Counted from the stretch's first letter, positions 45,422 through 55,242 are shown. The stretch: 64,000 nt of DNA from Gardnerella greenwoodii 00703Dmash (GCF_000263635.1 NZ_ADEV01000007.1:153577-217576); one strand, 5' to 3'. Notes: generated from the letters alone by a model not told the origin. Numbers and translations are program-made.

Positions 45422-46420
45422 ATGGATGGTAATAAGAACAGTCATAGTGCCCATAAATTATGCTATTTAGGGCCGGAAGGTTCTTTTACTCATCAGGCAT
45501 CTTTAAAAGTTCAACAGCAGTTACAATCATTTGATAATTTGCAACTTATTCCAACTGCTTGCGAAAATGTTCTTAGTATTGCTAGTGAAATTGAAGAGCA
45601 TAACAATTGGGGTGTTATTGCGTGGGAAAACAATATTGAGGGCGTTGTAATACCTAATTTAGATTTACTAATTGATGCAAAAAATATGGTTGGCATTGCT
45701 CGCGTAGGTGTCGATATTAGTTTTGATGCTGTTATTTGTAAGTCAGATTCAATTGATAAATGTTCTACTATTGTTGCTCATCCGCACGCGCTGGCACAAT
45801 GCCGTAAGTTTGCTCAAGAGCGCGGATTGAAAGAAAAAACTGCGTCTTCAAACGCTGCTGCTTGTAGGGATTTAGTTCCTGGCGAAGTTGCTTTATGTCC
45901 TAGAATTTGTGCCGATTTATACAATAGGCAGATTGTGAGCGAAGGCGTTGAAGATTTTTCTGGCGCTCGCACTGAGTTTTTAGTATTAGCTCCTCGAGAT
46001 GAGGCTTTAAATTTTGTTAATATTCAGCGCGAAAGCTCTTCATCTTTTTCCTCAATTATTGCTTTTATTCCGCGTTCTACTGGTGCTGGCGTGTTAGCAA
46101 ATTTGCTTGACGTTGTGCGAGATCATGGGCTTAATATGACTTCTTTTATGTCTAGGCCGATTAAAGGGCAGGATGGTTTATACAGTTTTATTGCAACTGT
46201 TGATTCTTCTCCTTGGGATTCTATGTGTAAAGATATGATTCAAGAGGTTGTTGAGCACGGAGATTGGGTTCGAGTTTTAGCAGTGTATCCTTCTAATAAG
46301 CGCAATAATCCGGTGATGAACGATTGGATGTTGCCTAATGGGGGAGTGTGCGTGGAGCCTTCGGTTGATGCTTTGCGCAATTTGAACGTAATGCAGGCAG
46401 AAAGAGAATTATTATGGTAG
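45422..46420 (+). CDS. pheA: Prephenate dehydratase
   Basis: 332 residues; converts prephenate to phenylpyruvate for phenylalanine synthesis. Catalytic domain: LGPEGSFTHQAS at the N-terminus, WENNIEGVV, and ARTEFLVLAP at its end. The C-terminal ACT-type region holds FSSIIAFIPRSTGAGVLANLLDVV and GLNMTSFMSRPIKG, the ESRP-like phenylalanine-binding motif altered to MSRP. No chorismate mutase domain. tyrA overlaps its last 7 bp. Confidence 0.92.
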   Translation: MDGNKNSHSAHKLCYLGPEGSFTHQASLKVQQQLQSFDNLQLIPTACENVLSIASEIEEHNNWGVIAWENNIEGVVIPNLDLLIDAKNMVGIARVGVDISFDAVICKSDSIDKCSTIVAHPHALAQCRKFAQERGLKEKTASSNAAACRDLVPGEVALCPRICADLYNRQIVSEGVEDFSGARTEFLVLAPRDEALNFVNIQRESSSSFSSIIAFIPRSTGAGVLANLLDVVRDHGLNMTSFMSRPIKGQDGLYSFIATVDSSPWDSMCKDMIQEVVEHGDWVRVLAVYPSNKRNNPVMNDWMLPNGGVCVEPSVDALRNLNVMQAERELLW

Positions 46421-47517
46421 ACGATGCTGAATTTTCTCAAAATTTTTCTGTTGGTATTGTTGGTCTTGGTCTTATTGGTGGATCTCTTGCAAAAAGACTT
46501 GCAAAATTGCCGGAATGTAGAGTATACGCTTGGAATCGTCATCATGACCCATACGAAGAAGCTGAAAATTTAGGAATTGACTGCGTAGAAAATGTGCAAG
46601 ATTTAGCTAAACTTCGTCCAAACGTTCTGATTTTGTGCAATGCTTTGTTTGCTATGCCAAGTATTTTGCAGGAAATCGCACCTTATATTGACAAATCTCG
46701 CACAACTATTAGCGATGTTGGTAGCGTAAAAACTTTAGTTAGAAATCAGGTTGCTGCAGCAGGTTTGCAGGATTGCTACGTTGGTGCGCATCCGATGGCT
46801 GGAAGTGAGTTTACTGGTTGGAAAGCTTCTAGCGCTGAGCTTTTAAATGGTGCTTTGTGGGCTTTAACTGTTGATAACAACACAGAGTTTTGGCGTGTAG
46901 CAAATGTTTTACAAATGATTGTTTCGCTGTGCAAGAATCGTGCAATAGTTTTAGACGACGAAACGCACGATAATTCTGCGGCACTTATTTCTCACATGCC
47001 TCACGTTGTTGCGACTTCTCTTGCAAACGTATTATGCGATCAGCCTAATCGTGCTATTGCTTTGCAATTATCTGCAGGTTCTTGGCGAGATATGACGCGC
47101 GTTGCTCTTACAGATCCTCAACGCACTCGCGCAATGGTAAGCGAAAATCGGCATAATACTGCAAAATTATTGCGTTCCGTAATTTCTGAGCTAACTTTTG
47201 CTGCGAATATGCTGGATCAGGATGTAGAAGTTGCTGACGATAATGAGCAAGAGTTTTTTGCTAAAGCTCAATCGTGGAGAGAATATAAATACCAGCAGCG
47301 CAACTCGTCTAAAACTAATACGAATCAAAGCGATGATATGAATCAAAGCGATGCTGCTAATAGCAGATTGTGGAAGTATGCTTCCAGAAGCAATTGGCAG
47401 CAAGAATTACTAGAATCTGCGCGCTTAGGCGAATCCATTGTTGAACTTTTCGGATCCAATACCAACGAATCTTCGCAACTGCTGTTGCGTTCAGATAGTT
47501 CGCTAAGAAACTTATAA
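46414..47517 (+). CDS. tyrA: Prephenate dehydrogenase
   Basis: 367 residues; NAD-linked oxidative decarboxylation towards tyrosine. The Rossmann motif GIVGLGLIGGSLAKRLAK starts near residue 12; SDVGSVKTLV and GAHPMAGSEFTGWKA are TyrA signatures, as is ISHMPHVVATSLA. The C-terminal 100 residues are low complexity and lack an ACT domain. Its ATG overlaps the pheA stop (ATGGTAG), so the genes are translationally coupled. Confidence 0.92.
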   Translation: MVDDAEFSQNFSVGIVGLGLIGGSLAKRLAKLPECRVYAWNRHHDPYEEAENLGIDCVENVQDLAKLRPNVLILCNALFAMPSILQEIAPYIDKSRTTISDVGSVKTLVRNQVAAAGLQDCYVGAHPMAGSEFTGWKASSAELLNGALWALTVDNNTEFWRVANVLQMIVSLCKNRAIVLDDETHDNSAALISHMPHVVATSLANVLCDQPNRAIALQLSAGSWRDMTRVALTDPQRTRAMVSENRHNTAKLLRSVISELTFAANMLDQDVEVADDNEQEFFAKAQSWREYKYQQRNSSKTNTNQSDDMNQSDAANSRLWKYASRSNWQQELLESARLGESIVELFGSNTNESSQLLLRSDSSLRNL

Positions 47518-47554
47518 TGCGAGTTTCTCTTTAATGTTGCGCGAGTTTTAATGT

Positions 47555-47848
47555 CTATATTTTAAGCGGCTTTTGGAATTTGCGTTCCGGCATTGGCTTT
47601 AAACGGTAAATAGTTTTGGCATCAATGAACATTTCTTCGGCAGCTCTAGTGCCGTTTGCTGCAGGATCTCGAAGCAAATGAAGCATTGCCCCATCCCACT
47701 CGAGCACGTGCCCAATTACATCGTGATACTCTATTTTTTGCGTTCCATCGTTATTTTCTTCTATAATTTTGTATGTTCTTACTACTATGCGCGTGCCTGC
47801 AGGTATTCGCTGTGGTAGTGTAGTCAAGTTTTTTATACGTGTTTCCAT
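47555..47848 (-). CDS. Conserved small protein of unknown function
   Basis: 97 residues: METRIKNLTTLPQRIPAGTRIVVRTY, then VIGHVLEWDGAMLHLLRD and a basic end. It resembles an RNA- or DNA-binding SH3-like barrel in pattern, but I do not recognise the family beyond a bifidobacterial conserved protein (possibly DUF6725). It has AGGAG ahead of the ATG and is divergent from xerC. Confidence 0.65.
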   Translation of the reverse strand: METRIKNLTTLPQRIPAGTRIVVRTYKIIEENNDGTQKIEYHDVIGHVLEWDGAMLHLLRDPAANGTRAAEEMFIDAKTIYRLKPMPERKFQKPLKI

Positions 47849-47926
47849 AACATGCTCCTTGTTGTATTATGCATGTGACTGACGCGTATGGCAAACGTTT
47901 ATAAAGTTACGCAAGGGTGATTAAGC

Positions 47927-48895
47927 ATGGAAAATAAGCGAGTGGCTTCCAATAGTTTCGTAAATTTTCCTGCCAAATATGCGAGTTTAGTAGATGATTA
48001 TATTGAGTACGCTAAGGCGAATAAAGGCTTGGGGGAGCGCACGAATCGGGCTTACGCAAGTGATATTAAACAGTGCTTAGCATGGTGTAATCGCCACGGT
48101 TTTAAAAATATTTCAGATCTTACTACAGATGATTTGCGCTCTTGGATGGCAGACGCTTCCAGAAATCATGCTCGTTCAAGCTTGGCTAGAAAAGTTGTTG
48201 CTGTGCGCGGATTTTTCGCATGGTGTCAGCATGTTGGGTTTATAAATAGTGATCCTGCAGAAATTTTGATGACTCCAAAAATTAAGAATGTTCTTCCATC
48301 TGTTTTAGATGAGTCTCAAGCAGAAGCTCTAATGAATAATATTGATTCTAAAGCTAATGATTCATCTTCGTGTAGCAAAAATCAGAAAGCTATTGAACTT
48401 CGCAATGCTGCAATTATTGAGCTTTTATATGCCACTGGCATTCGCGTTGGTGAGCTTACTGGCTTAAATATTCAAGATATTAATTTTTCCTCGCATACTA
48501 TAAAAGTTACAGGTAAGGGAAATAAGCAGCGCGTTGTTCCTTTTGGAATTCCTGCCGCAAAAGCTTTATCTGCATGGCTTTCTAATAGCGGGCGAAAAAT
48601 TTTATTGAAAGATTCTGAACAAACTGCAATATTTATTGGTGCTAGAGGCAAGCGCATTGATCAGCGATTAGTAAGACAAGTAGTTCATGATGCGGCTAAA
48701 AGTGCGCATGTTCCGGATATTTCTCCACACTCTTTGCGTCACAGCGCGGCTACACACATGCTTAACGGTGGGGCAGATTTGCGAGAAGTGCAGGAATTGT
48801 TGGGTCATTCTTCGCTTAATACTACTCAACGCTATACGCATGTTTCTATAGAAGCGTTGAAGCAGCGCTATTTACAAGCTTTTCCGCGTGCTTAA
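47927..48895 (+). CDS. xerC: Tyrosine site-specific recombinase XerC
   Basis: 322 residues with the same architecture as the gene at 40906: N-terminal DNA-binding domain, then Arg in ATGIRVGELTGL, ISPHSLRHSAATH and LLGHSSLNTTQRYTH with the nucleophile Tyr. As the second Xer protein of the window it is assigned XerC, although which of the two is C and which D rests on neighbours. AAGGGTGA precedes the ATG. It is the last gene before the peptide-transport operon. Confidence 0.85.
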   Translation: MENKRVASNSFVNFPAKYASLVDDYIEYAKANKGLGERTNRAYASDIKQCLAWCNRHGFKNISDLTTDDLRSWMADASRNHARSSLARKVVAVRGFFAWCQHVGFINSDPAEILMTPKIKNVLPSVLDESQAEALMNNIDSKANDSSSCSKNQKAIELRNAAIIELLYATGIRVGELTGLNIQDINFSSHTIKVTGKGNKQRVVPFGIPAAKALSAWLSNSGRKILLKDSEQTAIFIGARGKRIDQRLVRQVVHDAAKSAHVPDISPHSLRHSAATHMLNGGADLREVQELLGHSSLNTTQRYTHVSIEALKQRYLQAFPRA

Positions 48896-49279
48896 GTATC
48901 TGTATATTAGATGCATAATTTCTCGCTAATTAACAAGGCCTTTACATAATTTATTACATAATTTACATATATGTAATATATCTAGATTAGTAAAAAACAG
49001 TAAAAATTATTGATAAAATAGTAAATTTTTTAGTTTTTATGCGAAAAGATGGTGTTTTAATCAGTAATTTTTAGATATAAACAGTAAATTTTACAATTTA
49101 CTTATGCTCTTGCAATGTTTGCAAAAATACGTATTATTGAATTTTAATCAACGAAGAGGCCTTGTCATTGGCTAAAAGAATCCATCTGGCAATAAAAACT
49201 AGATGGATTTTATTTTATTCATGACTTGGCTTTTTGTATTGATATAGCATCCTGCCTACCAGACGTTAGGAGAATAAAT
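48896..49279. other. 384-bp AT-rich leader region of the opp operon
   Basis: Very AT-rich. Variants of AGTAAAATTTTT recur near 48992, 49020, 49060 and 49083 (motif AGTAAATTTT or close). A hairpin with T-rich tail lies at 49179-49220. No gene. The repeats may bind a regulator or bend the DNA. Confidence 0.55.
49179..49220 (+). terminator. Terminator or attenuator ahead of the opp operon
   Basis: AATCCATCT at 49179-49187 pairs with AGATGGATT at 49201-49209, followed by TTTATTTTATT. It lies 280 bp after xerC and 60 bp before the binding-protein gene, so it could either end xerC transcription or control the transporter by attenuation. Confidence 0.65.
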
Positions 49280-50917
49280 ATGAAGAATAAGGCTTTAGCT
49301 TTTGCCGCTGCAGCCTGCTCGTTGGCCATGTTGCTTGGTGGCTGCGGCTCATCTGCTTCGAAGACTGCGCAGACAAACGGTGGAAAAGTTATTATTACCG
49401 TAAATAACACTGAGCCACAGAACGAATTGGTGCCTGGCAACATTAATGAAAACGCTGGTGCACGTCCTGCTATGTTGGTCAACTCAACGTTGGTCACTTT
49501 TGACGAAAAGGGCAACCCGGTAAATGAGGATGCTGAAAGCGTTACTCCAAACGCAGACGCAACTCAGTACACTGTTAAGCTTAAAGAAGGCAAGAAGTTC
49601 AGCGATGGTACTCCTGTTACCGCTGAAAGCTTCACCAAGGCTTGGAGCTTTGTTGCTAACGCTAAGAATGCACAGAAGTGCGCTTCCTTCTTCCAGACCA
49701 TTAAGGGTTATGACGAATTGCAGAAGGAAGGCTTGAAGGGCGACGAACAGCTTTCCGGTTTGAAGGTTGTAGATAAGAACACCTTCACCGTTGACTTGAA
49801 GCAGCCAGATTCCGTGTTCCCAATTAAGGTTGGTTACTTGGCATTTGCTCCACTTCCTGAATCCTTCTACAAGGATCCAAAGGCTTATGGTGAAAAGCCT
49901 GTTTCCTCTGGCCCATACTTGTTCAAGTCTTGGGATCACAACAGGCAGATTGAGGTTGTAAAGAACCCAGCTTACGAAGGCCCTCGTAAGGCTCAGAATG
50001 ACGGCGTTACCTTCAAGATTTACACCGATGGTAATGCTGCTTACCGTGACGTACAGTCCGGCAACCTTGATATGACCGATAACATTCCAGATACTGAAAC
50101 CAGCAACTTCCAGAGCGATAGCACAATCACTGCTTACAACAAGCCTGGTTCTGTAATTCTTCAGTTCAGCATTGCTTCCAGCTTGCCACACTTCGATGTT
50201 AAGACTGAAGAAGGCCGCTTGCGTCGTCAGGCAGTTTCTATGTCTATCGACCGTAAGGCAATTGCTGAAAAGGTGTTGAACAAGACTGCTGCTCCTGCTA
50301 ACGACTTCACTTCTCCAAAGACCCCAGGCTACGATCCTAATTTGAAGGGTAGCGAGCATTTGAAGTTCGATGCAAAGAAGGCTAAGGAATTGTGGGCTAA
50401 GGCAGAAGCAATTTCCAAGTATGATGGTCCTCTTACCTTCACCTACAATGCTGATAACGCTGTTGCTAAGTCTGTGTTCGATGCAGTTGTGAACTATGTG
50501 AAGAACAATTTGGGTGTTAAGGCAGAAACCACGCCAATCCCAACCTTCCAGGAGTTCCGCGATGCATGCACCAAGCGTAAGGTTAAGGGCGCATGGCGTG
50601 CAGGCTGGATGCCAGATTATCCAAGCCCAGAAAACTACTTGACTCAGCAGTTCGCTTCTGTTGCAGCTGATGGCAATGGTTCTAATGATGGCGATTACAA
50701 GAATCCAAAGTTTGATGAATTGCTTACCAAGGCTACTGCATCTTCCGATGCAAGCGAAGCAACTAAGCTTTATCATCAGGCTGGCGAAACCCTTCTTGAG
50801 GATCTCCCAACTGTACCACTGCTTTACATGAATGCTAAGGCTGTTATGAATCACAATTTGAAGGGATTCGTAATGGATTGGCAGAACATGCCACTGTACT
50901 ACCAGCTTCATAAGTAA
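49280..50917 (+). CDS. oppA: Oligopeptide ABC transporter substrate-binding lipoprotein
   Basis: 545 residues. A lipoprotein signal peptide ends in the lipobox LLGGCGSS, so the mature protein begins at the Cys near residue 22 and is anchored outside the membrane. The rest is a family 5 solute-binding protein (DGTPVTAESFTKAW, SSGPYLFKSWD). Codon use is strongly biased, indicating high expression. The ATG has TAGGAGA ahead of it. The permeases follow after a 213-bp gap with a hairpin. Peptide specificity is not known. Confidence 0.93.
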   Translation: MKNKALAFAAAACSLAMLLGGCGSSASKTAQTNGGKVIITVNNTEPQNELVPGNINENAGARPAMLVNSTLVTFDEKGNPVNEDAESVTPNADATQYTVKLKEGKKFSDGTPVTAESFTKAWSFVANAKNAQKCASFFQTIKGYDELQKEGLKGDEQLSGLKVVDKNTFTVDLKQPDSVFPIKVGYLAFAPLPESFYKDPKAYGEKPVSSGPYLFKSWDHNRQIEVVKNPAYEGPRKAQNDGVTFKIYTDGNAAYRDVQSGNLDMTDNIPDTETSNFQSDSTITAYNKPGSVILQFSIASSLPHFDVKTEEGRLRRQAVSMSIDRKAIAEKVLNKTAAPANDFTSPKTPGYDPNLKGSEHLKFDAKKAKELWAKAEAISKYDGPLTFTYNADNAVAKSVFDAVVNYVKNNLGVKAETTPIPTFQEFRDACTKRKVKGAWRAGWMPDYPSPENYLTQQFASVAADGNGSNDGDYKNPKFDELLTKATASSDASEATKLYHQAGETLLEDLPTVPLLYMNAKAVMNHNLKGFVMDWQNMPLYYQLHK

Positions 50918-51028
50918 GATTTAAATCTTCATATGGAGTTTATATAAATTAATTTCATGATATTCAGAAAAATACTTAATTCTGATATCACCTCTCAATA
51001 ATTTAATATCGCTTATAGCGAAATTGCT

Positions 51029-51080
51029 ACTCCAGTTGAAGGAACGAAGGAATTAATCCAAAAATTTCTTCAACTGGAGT
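51029..51080 (+). terminator. Hairpin between binding-protein and permease genes
   Basis: ACTCCAGTTGAAG at 51029-51041 pairs exactly with CTTCAACTGGAGT at 51068-51080. Only a moderate T-rich stretch follows, so partial termination or mRNA stabilisation would explain higher expression of the binding protein than of the permeases. Confidence 0.75.
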
Positions 51081-51130
51081 GGCGCTTTGTTGTTTTTGCG
51101 AGTAATTGTTAACAATTCAAGGAGAAGCCG

Positions 51131-52057
51131 ATGGGTAAGTACATTCTGCGTCGAATTTTGCAGATGATTCCTGTTGTTCTCGGCACAACATTATTGGTTT
51201 ATGCTTTAGTATTTGCTTTGCCGGGTGATCCGGTAAATGCAATGTTTGGCGATAAACCAGTTAATCCTGCTGTCGCAGCACAAATTCGAGCTAATTATAA
51301 TTTAGATAAACCATTTATTATTCAATATTTACTGTTCTTAAAGAATGCGCTTACTCTTGACTTTGGCCAAACCTTTGCGGGTCAGCCTGTTATTGATGAG
51401 ATTGGTCGTGCATTCCCTGTAACCATTCAGCTTGCTGTTATGGCATTCGCATTTGAAGCGCTGTTCGGTGTAACTTTCGGTATTATTTCTGGTCTTAAAA
51501 AAGGCAAATGGTACGATAGCGTAATTCTTATTGTTTCTCTGCTTCTTATTTCCGTACCAACCTTCGTAACTGGTTACGCTATGCAGTATTTGCTTGGTAT
51601 TAAGTGGCATATTCTCCCTCCTAATGTAAGTAATGATCCTGGATTCTTAGATATGCTCACTCCTGCAATGGTTCTTGGATCTGTATCTATGGCATATGTA
51701 ATTCGACTTACAAGGTCTGAAGTTTCGTCAAATATTGCTCTCGACTATGTTCGCACGGCTCGCGCTAAAGGCTTAAAAGAAGGCGCTGTTATTATTCGGC
51801 ACATTCTTCGAAACTCTTTAATCCCAGTTGTAACGTTCCTAGGCCAGGATTTAGGCGCTCTTATGGGTGGCGCAATGATTACAGAAACAATATTTAATAT
51901 TCACGGTATTGGCTTCCTTACTTATCAAGGTATTTTGAAGGGTGAAAGCAACCTGGTAGTTTCTGTAGTTACCTTGCTTATGCTGATTTTCGTAGTCAGT
52001 AATTTACTTGTTGATATCTTGTACGCGGCTCTTGATCCGCGAATTCGTTACGCGTAA
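51131..52057 (+). CDS. oppB: Oligopeptide ABC transporter permease OppB
   Basis: 308 residues with six membrane segments. N-terminal IPVVLGTTLLVYALVFALPGDPV and the EAA-loop region YVRTARAKGLKEGAVIIRHILRN are typical of OppB/DppB. Forms the translocation channel with OppC. AAGGAGA lies ahead of the ATG. oppC starts 14 bp after its stop. Confidence 0.93.
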   Translation: MGKYILRRILQMIPVVLGTTLLVYALVFALPGDPVNAMFGDKPVNPAVAAQIRANYNLDKPFIIQYLLFLKNALTLDFGQTFAGQPVIDEIGRAFPVTIQLAVMAFAFEALFGVTFGIISGLKKGKWYDSVILIVSLLLISVPTFVTGYAMQYLLGIKWHILPPNVSNDPGFLDMLTPAMVLGSVSMAYVIRLTRSEVSSNIALDYVRTARAKGLKEGAVIIRHILRNSLIPVVTFLGQDLGALMGGAMITETIFNIHGIGFLTYQGILKGESNLVVSVVTLLMLIFVVSNLLVDILYAALDPRIRYA

Positions 52058-52071
52058 GGAGAAGCATAATT

Positions 52072-53049
52072 ATGCAAGAAAAAGTTGAGGAAAATTTGAC
52101 TGCTGCAGATATTGCTCTTCCAGGACAGGAACGTTATGTTGCTTCCTTGGATGAAACTCCGTTACAAGAAGTTGATTCCGTTGACGAGTCTGCTCCTGCT
52201 ACGAGCATGTGGGCTGATGCCTGGCGTACTTTGAGACGAAATCCTTTGTTTATTATTTCCGCAATATTGATTATTGCAATTTTATTTATTGCATTATTCC
52301 CAGGATTGCTCGTTAAGCACGATCCTATGTATTGCGTACTTAATAACTCTTTGATGCCAAGTTCTCATGGTCATCCTCTTGGATTCGATAAGCAGGGATG
52401 CGATATTTACGCTCGTGTTGTATACGGAACTCGCACTTCTGTAACAATCGGCATAATTGCTACAGCTTTGGTTGTTTTAGTTGGTTCTTTAATTGGCGCT
52501 ATTGCTGGCTTCTTTGGAGGTTGGGTTGATGCTGTTCTTAGCCGCATTACCGACATCTTCTTGGCTTTGCCTATGCTTCTTGGCGCTATAGTTGTTCTTC
52601 AAATGTTTAGAACCACAAAATCAATGTGGAAAATAATTCTAGTTATGGTTCTATTTGGCTGGGTAAGTGTTGCTCGAATAGCTAGAAGTGCTGTTATGGA
52701 ATCAAAGAATCTAGAATTTAACACAGCTTCTACAGCTTTAGGATCTAGGCCTATACGCAATCTCTTTAGGCACATTATTCCAAACTCTTTGGCTCCAATT
52801 ATTGTTGTTGGCACAACTTCTCTTGGCTCCTACATTGTGTTGGAAGCAACACTTAGCTTCCTGGGTATTGGTCTGCCAACTACTACCGTGAGCTGGGGTG
52901 GAGATATTGCTACTTACAGCAGGTACTTCAATAACAGTCCAGAAGTATTGTTCTATCCGTCATTTGCGCTTGCTATTACAGTTCTTGCCTTCATTATGAT
53001 GGGCGATGCTGTAAAGGATGCGTTGGATCCAAAGAGCCGTAAGGCGTGA
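52072..53049 (+). CDS. oppC: Oligopeptide ABC transporter permease OppC
   Basis: 325 residues. A cytoplasmic N-terminal stretch, the OppC-type WADAWRTLRRNPLFI, and then six membrane segments with the EAA loop (STALGSRPIRNLFRHIIPNSLAPI). Pairs with OppB. GGAGAAG precedes the ATG. It lies between oppB and the ATPase gene (24 bp). Confidence 0.93.
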   Translation: MQEKVEENLTAADIALPGQERYVASLDETPLQEVDSVDESAPATSMWADAWRTLRRNPLFIISAILIIAILFIALFPGLLVKHDPMYCVLNNSLMPSSHGHPLGFDKQGCDIYARVVYGTRTSVTIGIIATALVVLVGSLIGAIAGFFGGWVDAVLSRITDIFLALPMLLGAIVVLQMFRTTKSMWKIILVMVLFGWVSVARIARSAVMESKNLEFNTASTALGSRPIRNLFRHIIPNSLAPIIVVGTTSLGSYIVLEATLSFLGIGLPTTTVSWGGDIATYSRYFNNSPEVLFYPSFALAITVLAFIMMGDAVKDALDPKSRKA

Positions 53050-53073
53050 AGTTAGCGTGGAGGAATAAAACTT

Positions 53074-55089
53074 ATGAGCATTTCAACGCATAAAAATGTA
53101 GACGCTCTCGCTATGCAGCGTGAGCAAGGTCCATTGCTTGAAGTGAAAAATCTTCAGGTTGATTTCACTACTGATTCCAAGAAAGCTGTTCACGCTGTTC
53201 GAGACGCAAGCTTTAGTGTATATCCCGGCCAGTGGGTTGCAATCGTAGGTGAATCTGGTTCTGGAAAGTCCACTTCTGCAATGGCTGTTTTGGGTTTGCT
53301 TCCAGGAACAGGTCACGTTACTGGTGGTTCTATTAAGCTTAAGGGTCAAGAAATTAGCAACTTGAAACCAAAAGAGTTTGCTGCTTTGCGTGGTACCGCA
53401 ATGGGCTTAGTACCTCAAGATCCTATGAGCAACCTGAACCCTGTTTGGCGTATTGGAACGCAAGTTAAGGAAGCTCTTCTTGCAAATGGTGTTGATGTAA
53501 GTCACGAGAAGCGTTCTGCTTTGGCAGAAGCTCTTGCAGGCGATGCCGTAGAAGTTAAAAGCAATGAGGACGAAACATTCCTTGGTTCTAAAGAATTACC
53601 GGAATTGATGAATGCTGCGCAAGAAGCTTTGTCTGAAGTTGTGCCTGAGTATCATAAGCTCAGCGAAGCTATGGAATACTACAAAAAAGAGTGGGTTCCA
53701 GGTTCCGAAACTCGTTGGCGCGTTGCAGATGACTTAATCAAGTATGGTGTGAACGACGACAAGGCTTGGGCAATTGCCAAAAAGTATGTTGTTGGAGCAA
53801 ACGTTGACGATCGTATTGCAGGTTTGCTCGATGAAGCTGGTTTGCCAGATGCTGCAACTCGTGCACGTCAGTTCCCGCACGAGTTTTCTGGCGGCATGCG
53901 TCAGCGCGCGTTAATTGCTATTGGTTTGGCTTGCCGTCCAGATTTGCTTATTGCAGACGAGCCAACTTCTGCACTCGACGTTACTGTGCAAAAGCGTATT
54001 CTCGACCATTTGCATACGCTTACAGATTCGCTCGGAACTTCCGTTCTGTTCATTACTCACGATTTAGGTTTAGCTGCGGCTCGTGCACAGCACGTTGTTG
54101 TTATGTATAAGGGTCGCGTTGTTGAATCTGGTCCATCTTTGGATGTTTTGCAGCATCCACAGCATCCTTATACTAAGCGACTCGTTGCTGCGGCTCCAAG
54201 CCTTGCTTCTCAGCGAATCATTTCTGTTAAGGAGCATGGTGGTAATGCGGATAATTTGCTTGAGCATCACGTAGTGGGTGAGCAAACTCTTGAAAAGAGC
54301 GAGCACATTATTACAGTCGACCACTTAACTCGCGAGTTTAAGCTTCCACGTAAGAAGGAGCTTTTCAAGGCTGTTGACGACGTTTCGTTCTCTATTAAGC
54401 GCGGAACAACGTTGGCAATTGTGGGTGAATCCGGTTCTGGTAAGTCTACTGTTGCAAACATGGTTTTGCGACTTCTTAAGCCTACAAGCGGAACTGTTAC
54501 TTACGAAGGCAAGAATATTGCTGACTTAAAGGGCGCGGATTTGCTTGATTTCCGTCGTCATGTTCAGCCAGTATTCCAAAATCCTTACGGTTCGCTCGAT
54601 CCAATGTATTCGATTTATCGTTCTATTGAAGAGCCTTTGCGAATTCATAAGATTGGCGATAAAAAGAGTAGACATAATCGTGTGCGTGAGCTTTTGGACA
54701 TGGTTCGTATGCCTGCTTCTGTTATGACTCGATTCCCGAACGAGCTTTCGGGTGGCCAGCGTCAGCGCATTGCGATTGCGCGTGCTATGGCTTTGGACCC
54801 GGATGTTATCGTTTGTGACGAAGCTGTTTCTGCTTTGGATGTGCTTGTGCAAGATCAGGTTTTGCACTTGCTTAACGATTTGCAGGCAGAGCGCGGATTA
54901 AGCTACTTGTTCATCACTCATGATTTGGCTGTTGTTCGACAGATTGCAGACGAGGTTGTTGTTATGCAGCACGGAAAGCTTGTTGAGCATGCCACAACCG
55001 ATGAGGTGTTTGATCATCCGCAAAAGGAGTACACTCGCGATCTTCTCGACGCAATTCCTGGTGGAAACTTGGAACTTGGCTTGGATTAA
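53074..55089 (+). CDS. Fused oligopeptide ABC transporter ATP-binding protein with insertion (OppD-OppF)
   Basis: 671 residues with two nucleotide-binding domains. Domain 1: Walker A GESGSGKST near residue 59, Walker B LIADEPTSALD; domain 2: GESGSGKSTV near residue 450, LSGGQRQR, and VCDEAVSALD. The first signature reads FSGGMRQR. Between the Q-loop (QDPMSNLNP) and that signature in domain 1, about 120 residues are inserted relative to the other fused ATPase in this window, with a Glu/Lys-rich helical composition. GGAGG precedes the ATG. Last gene of the opp operon. Confidence 0.92.
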   Translation: MSISTHKNVDALAMQREQGPLLEVKNLQVDFTTDSKKAVHAVRDASFSVYPGQWVAIVGESGSGKSTSAMAVLGLLPGTGHVTGGSIKLKGQEISNLKPKEFAALRGTAMGLVPQDPMSNLNPVWRIGTQVKEALLANGVDVSHEKRSALAEALAGDAVEVKSNEDETFLGSKELPELMNAAQEALSEVVPEYHKLSEAMEYYKKEWVPGSETRWRVADDLIKYGVNDDKAWAIAKKYVVGANVDDRIAGLLDEAGLPDAATRARQFPHEFSGGMRQRALIAIGLACRPDLLIADEPTSALDVTVQKRILDHLHTLTDSLGTSVLFITHDLGLAAARAQHVVVMYKGRVVESGPSLDVLQHPQHPYTKRLVAAAPSLASQRIISVKEHGGNADNLLEHHVVGEQTLEKSEHIITVDHLTREFKLPRKKELFKAVDDVSFSIKRGTTLAIVGESGSGKSTVANMVLRLLKPTSGTVTYEGKNIADLKGADLLDFRRHVQPVFQNPYGSLDPMYSIYRSIEEPLRIHKIGDKKSRHNRVRELLDMVRMPASVMTRFPNELSGGQRQRIAIARAMALDPDVIVCDEAVSALDVLVQDQVLHLLNDLQAERGLSYLFITHDLAVVRQIADEVVVMQHGKLVEHATTDEVFDHPQKEYTRDLLDAIPGGNLELGLD

Positions 55090-55130
55090 TTTAATCTAAA
55101 TATTTAATCTAATCTAATAAAATAAAAATA

Positions 55131-55192
55131 AAGGTGCAGGGTTTATAACTTGGTTAATAACTGGGTTTATAAATTTCTGCACCTTAATTTTT
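55131..55192 (+). terminator. Terminator of the opp operon
   Basis: AAGGTGCAG at 55131-55139 pairs with CTGCACCTT at 55177-55185, with further TTTATAA pairing inside, and TAATTTTTGCTTT after it. Confidence 0.8.
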
Positions 55193-55242
55193 GCTTTGTG
55201 CAGCGTGCATATTTGTGTAACGCGCATATTAGAGTTAGATTT

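Noticed and set aside
40906..48895. The two tyrosine recombinases as phage integrases
   Set aside because: Both match housekeeping XerC/XerD length and motifs, are in chromosomal gene contexts and have no phage genes near them.
49484..50911. A 475-codon open frame on the minus strand
   Set aside because: It lies wholly antisense to the binding-protein gene. The strong codon bias of that gene keeps the opposite frame open; it has no ribosome-binding site and no recognisable protein motifs.
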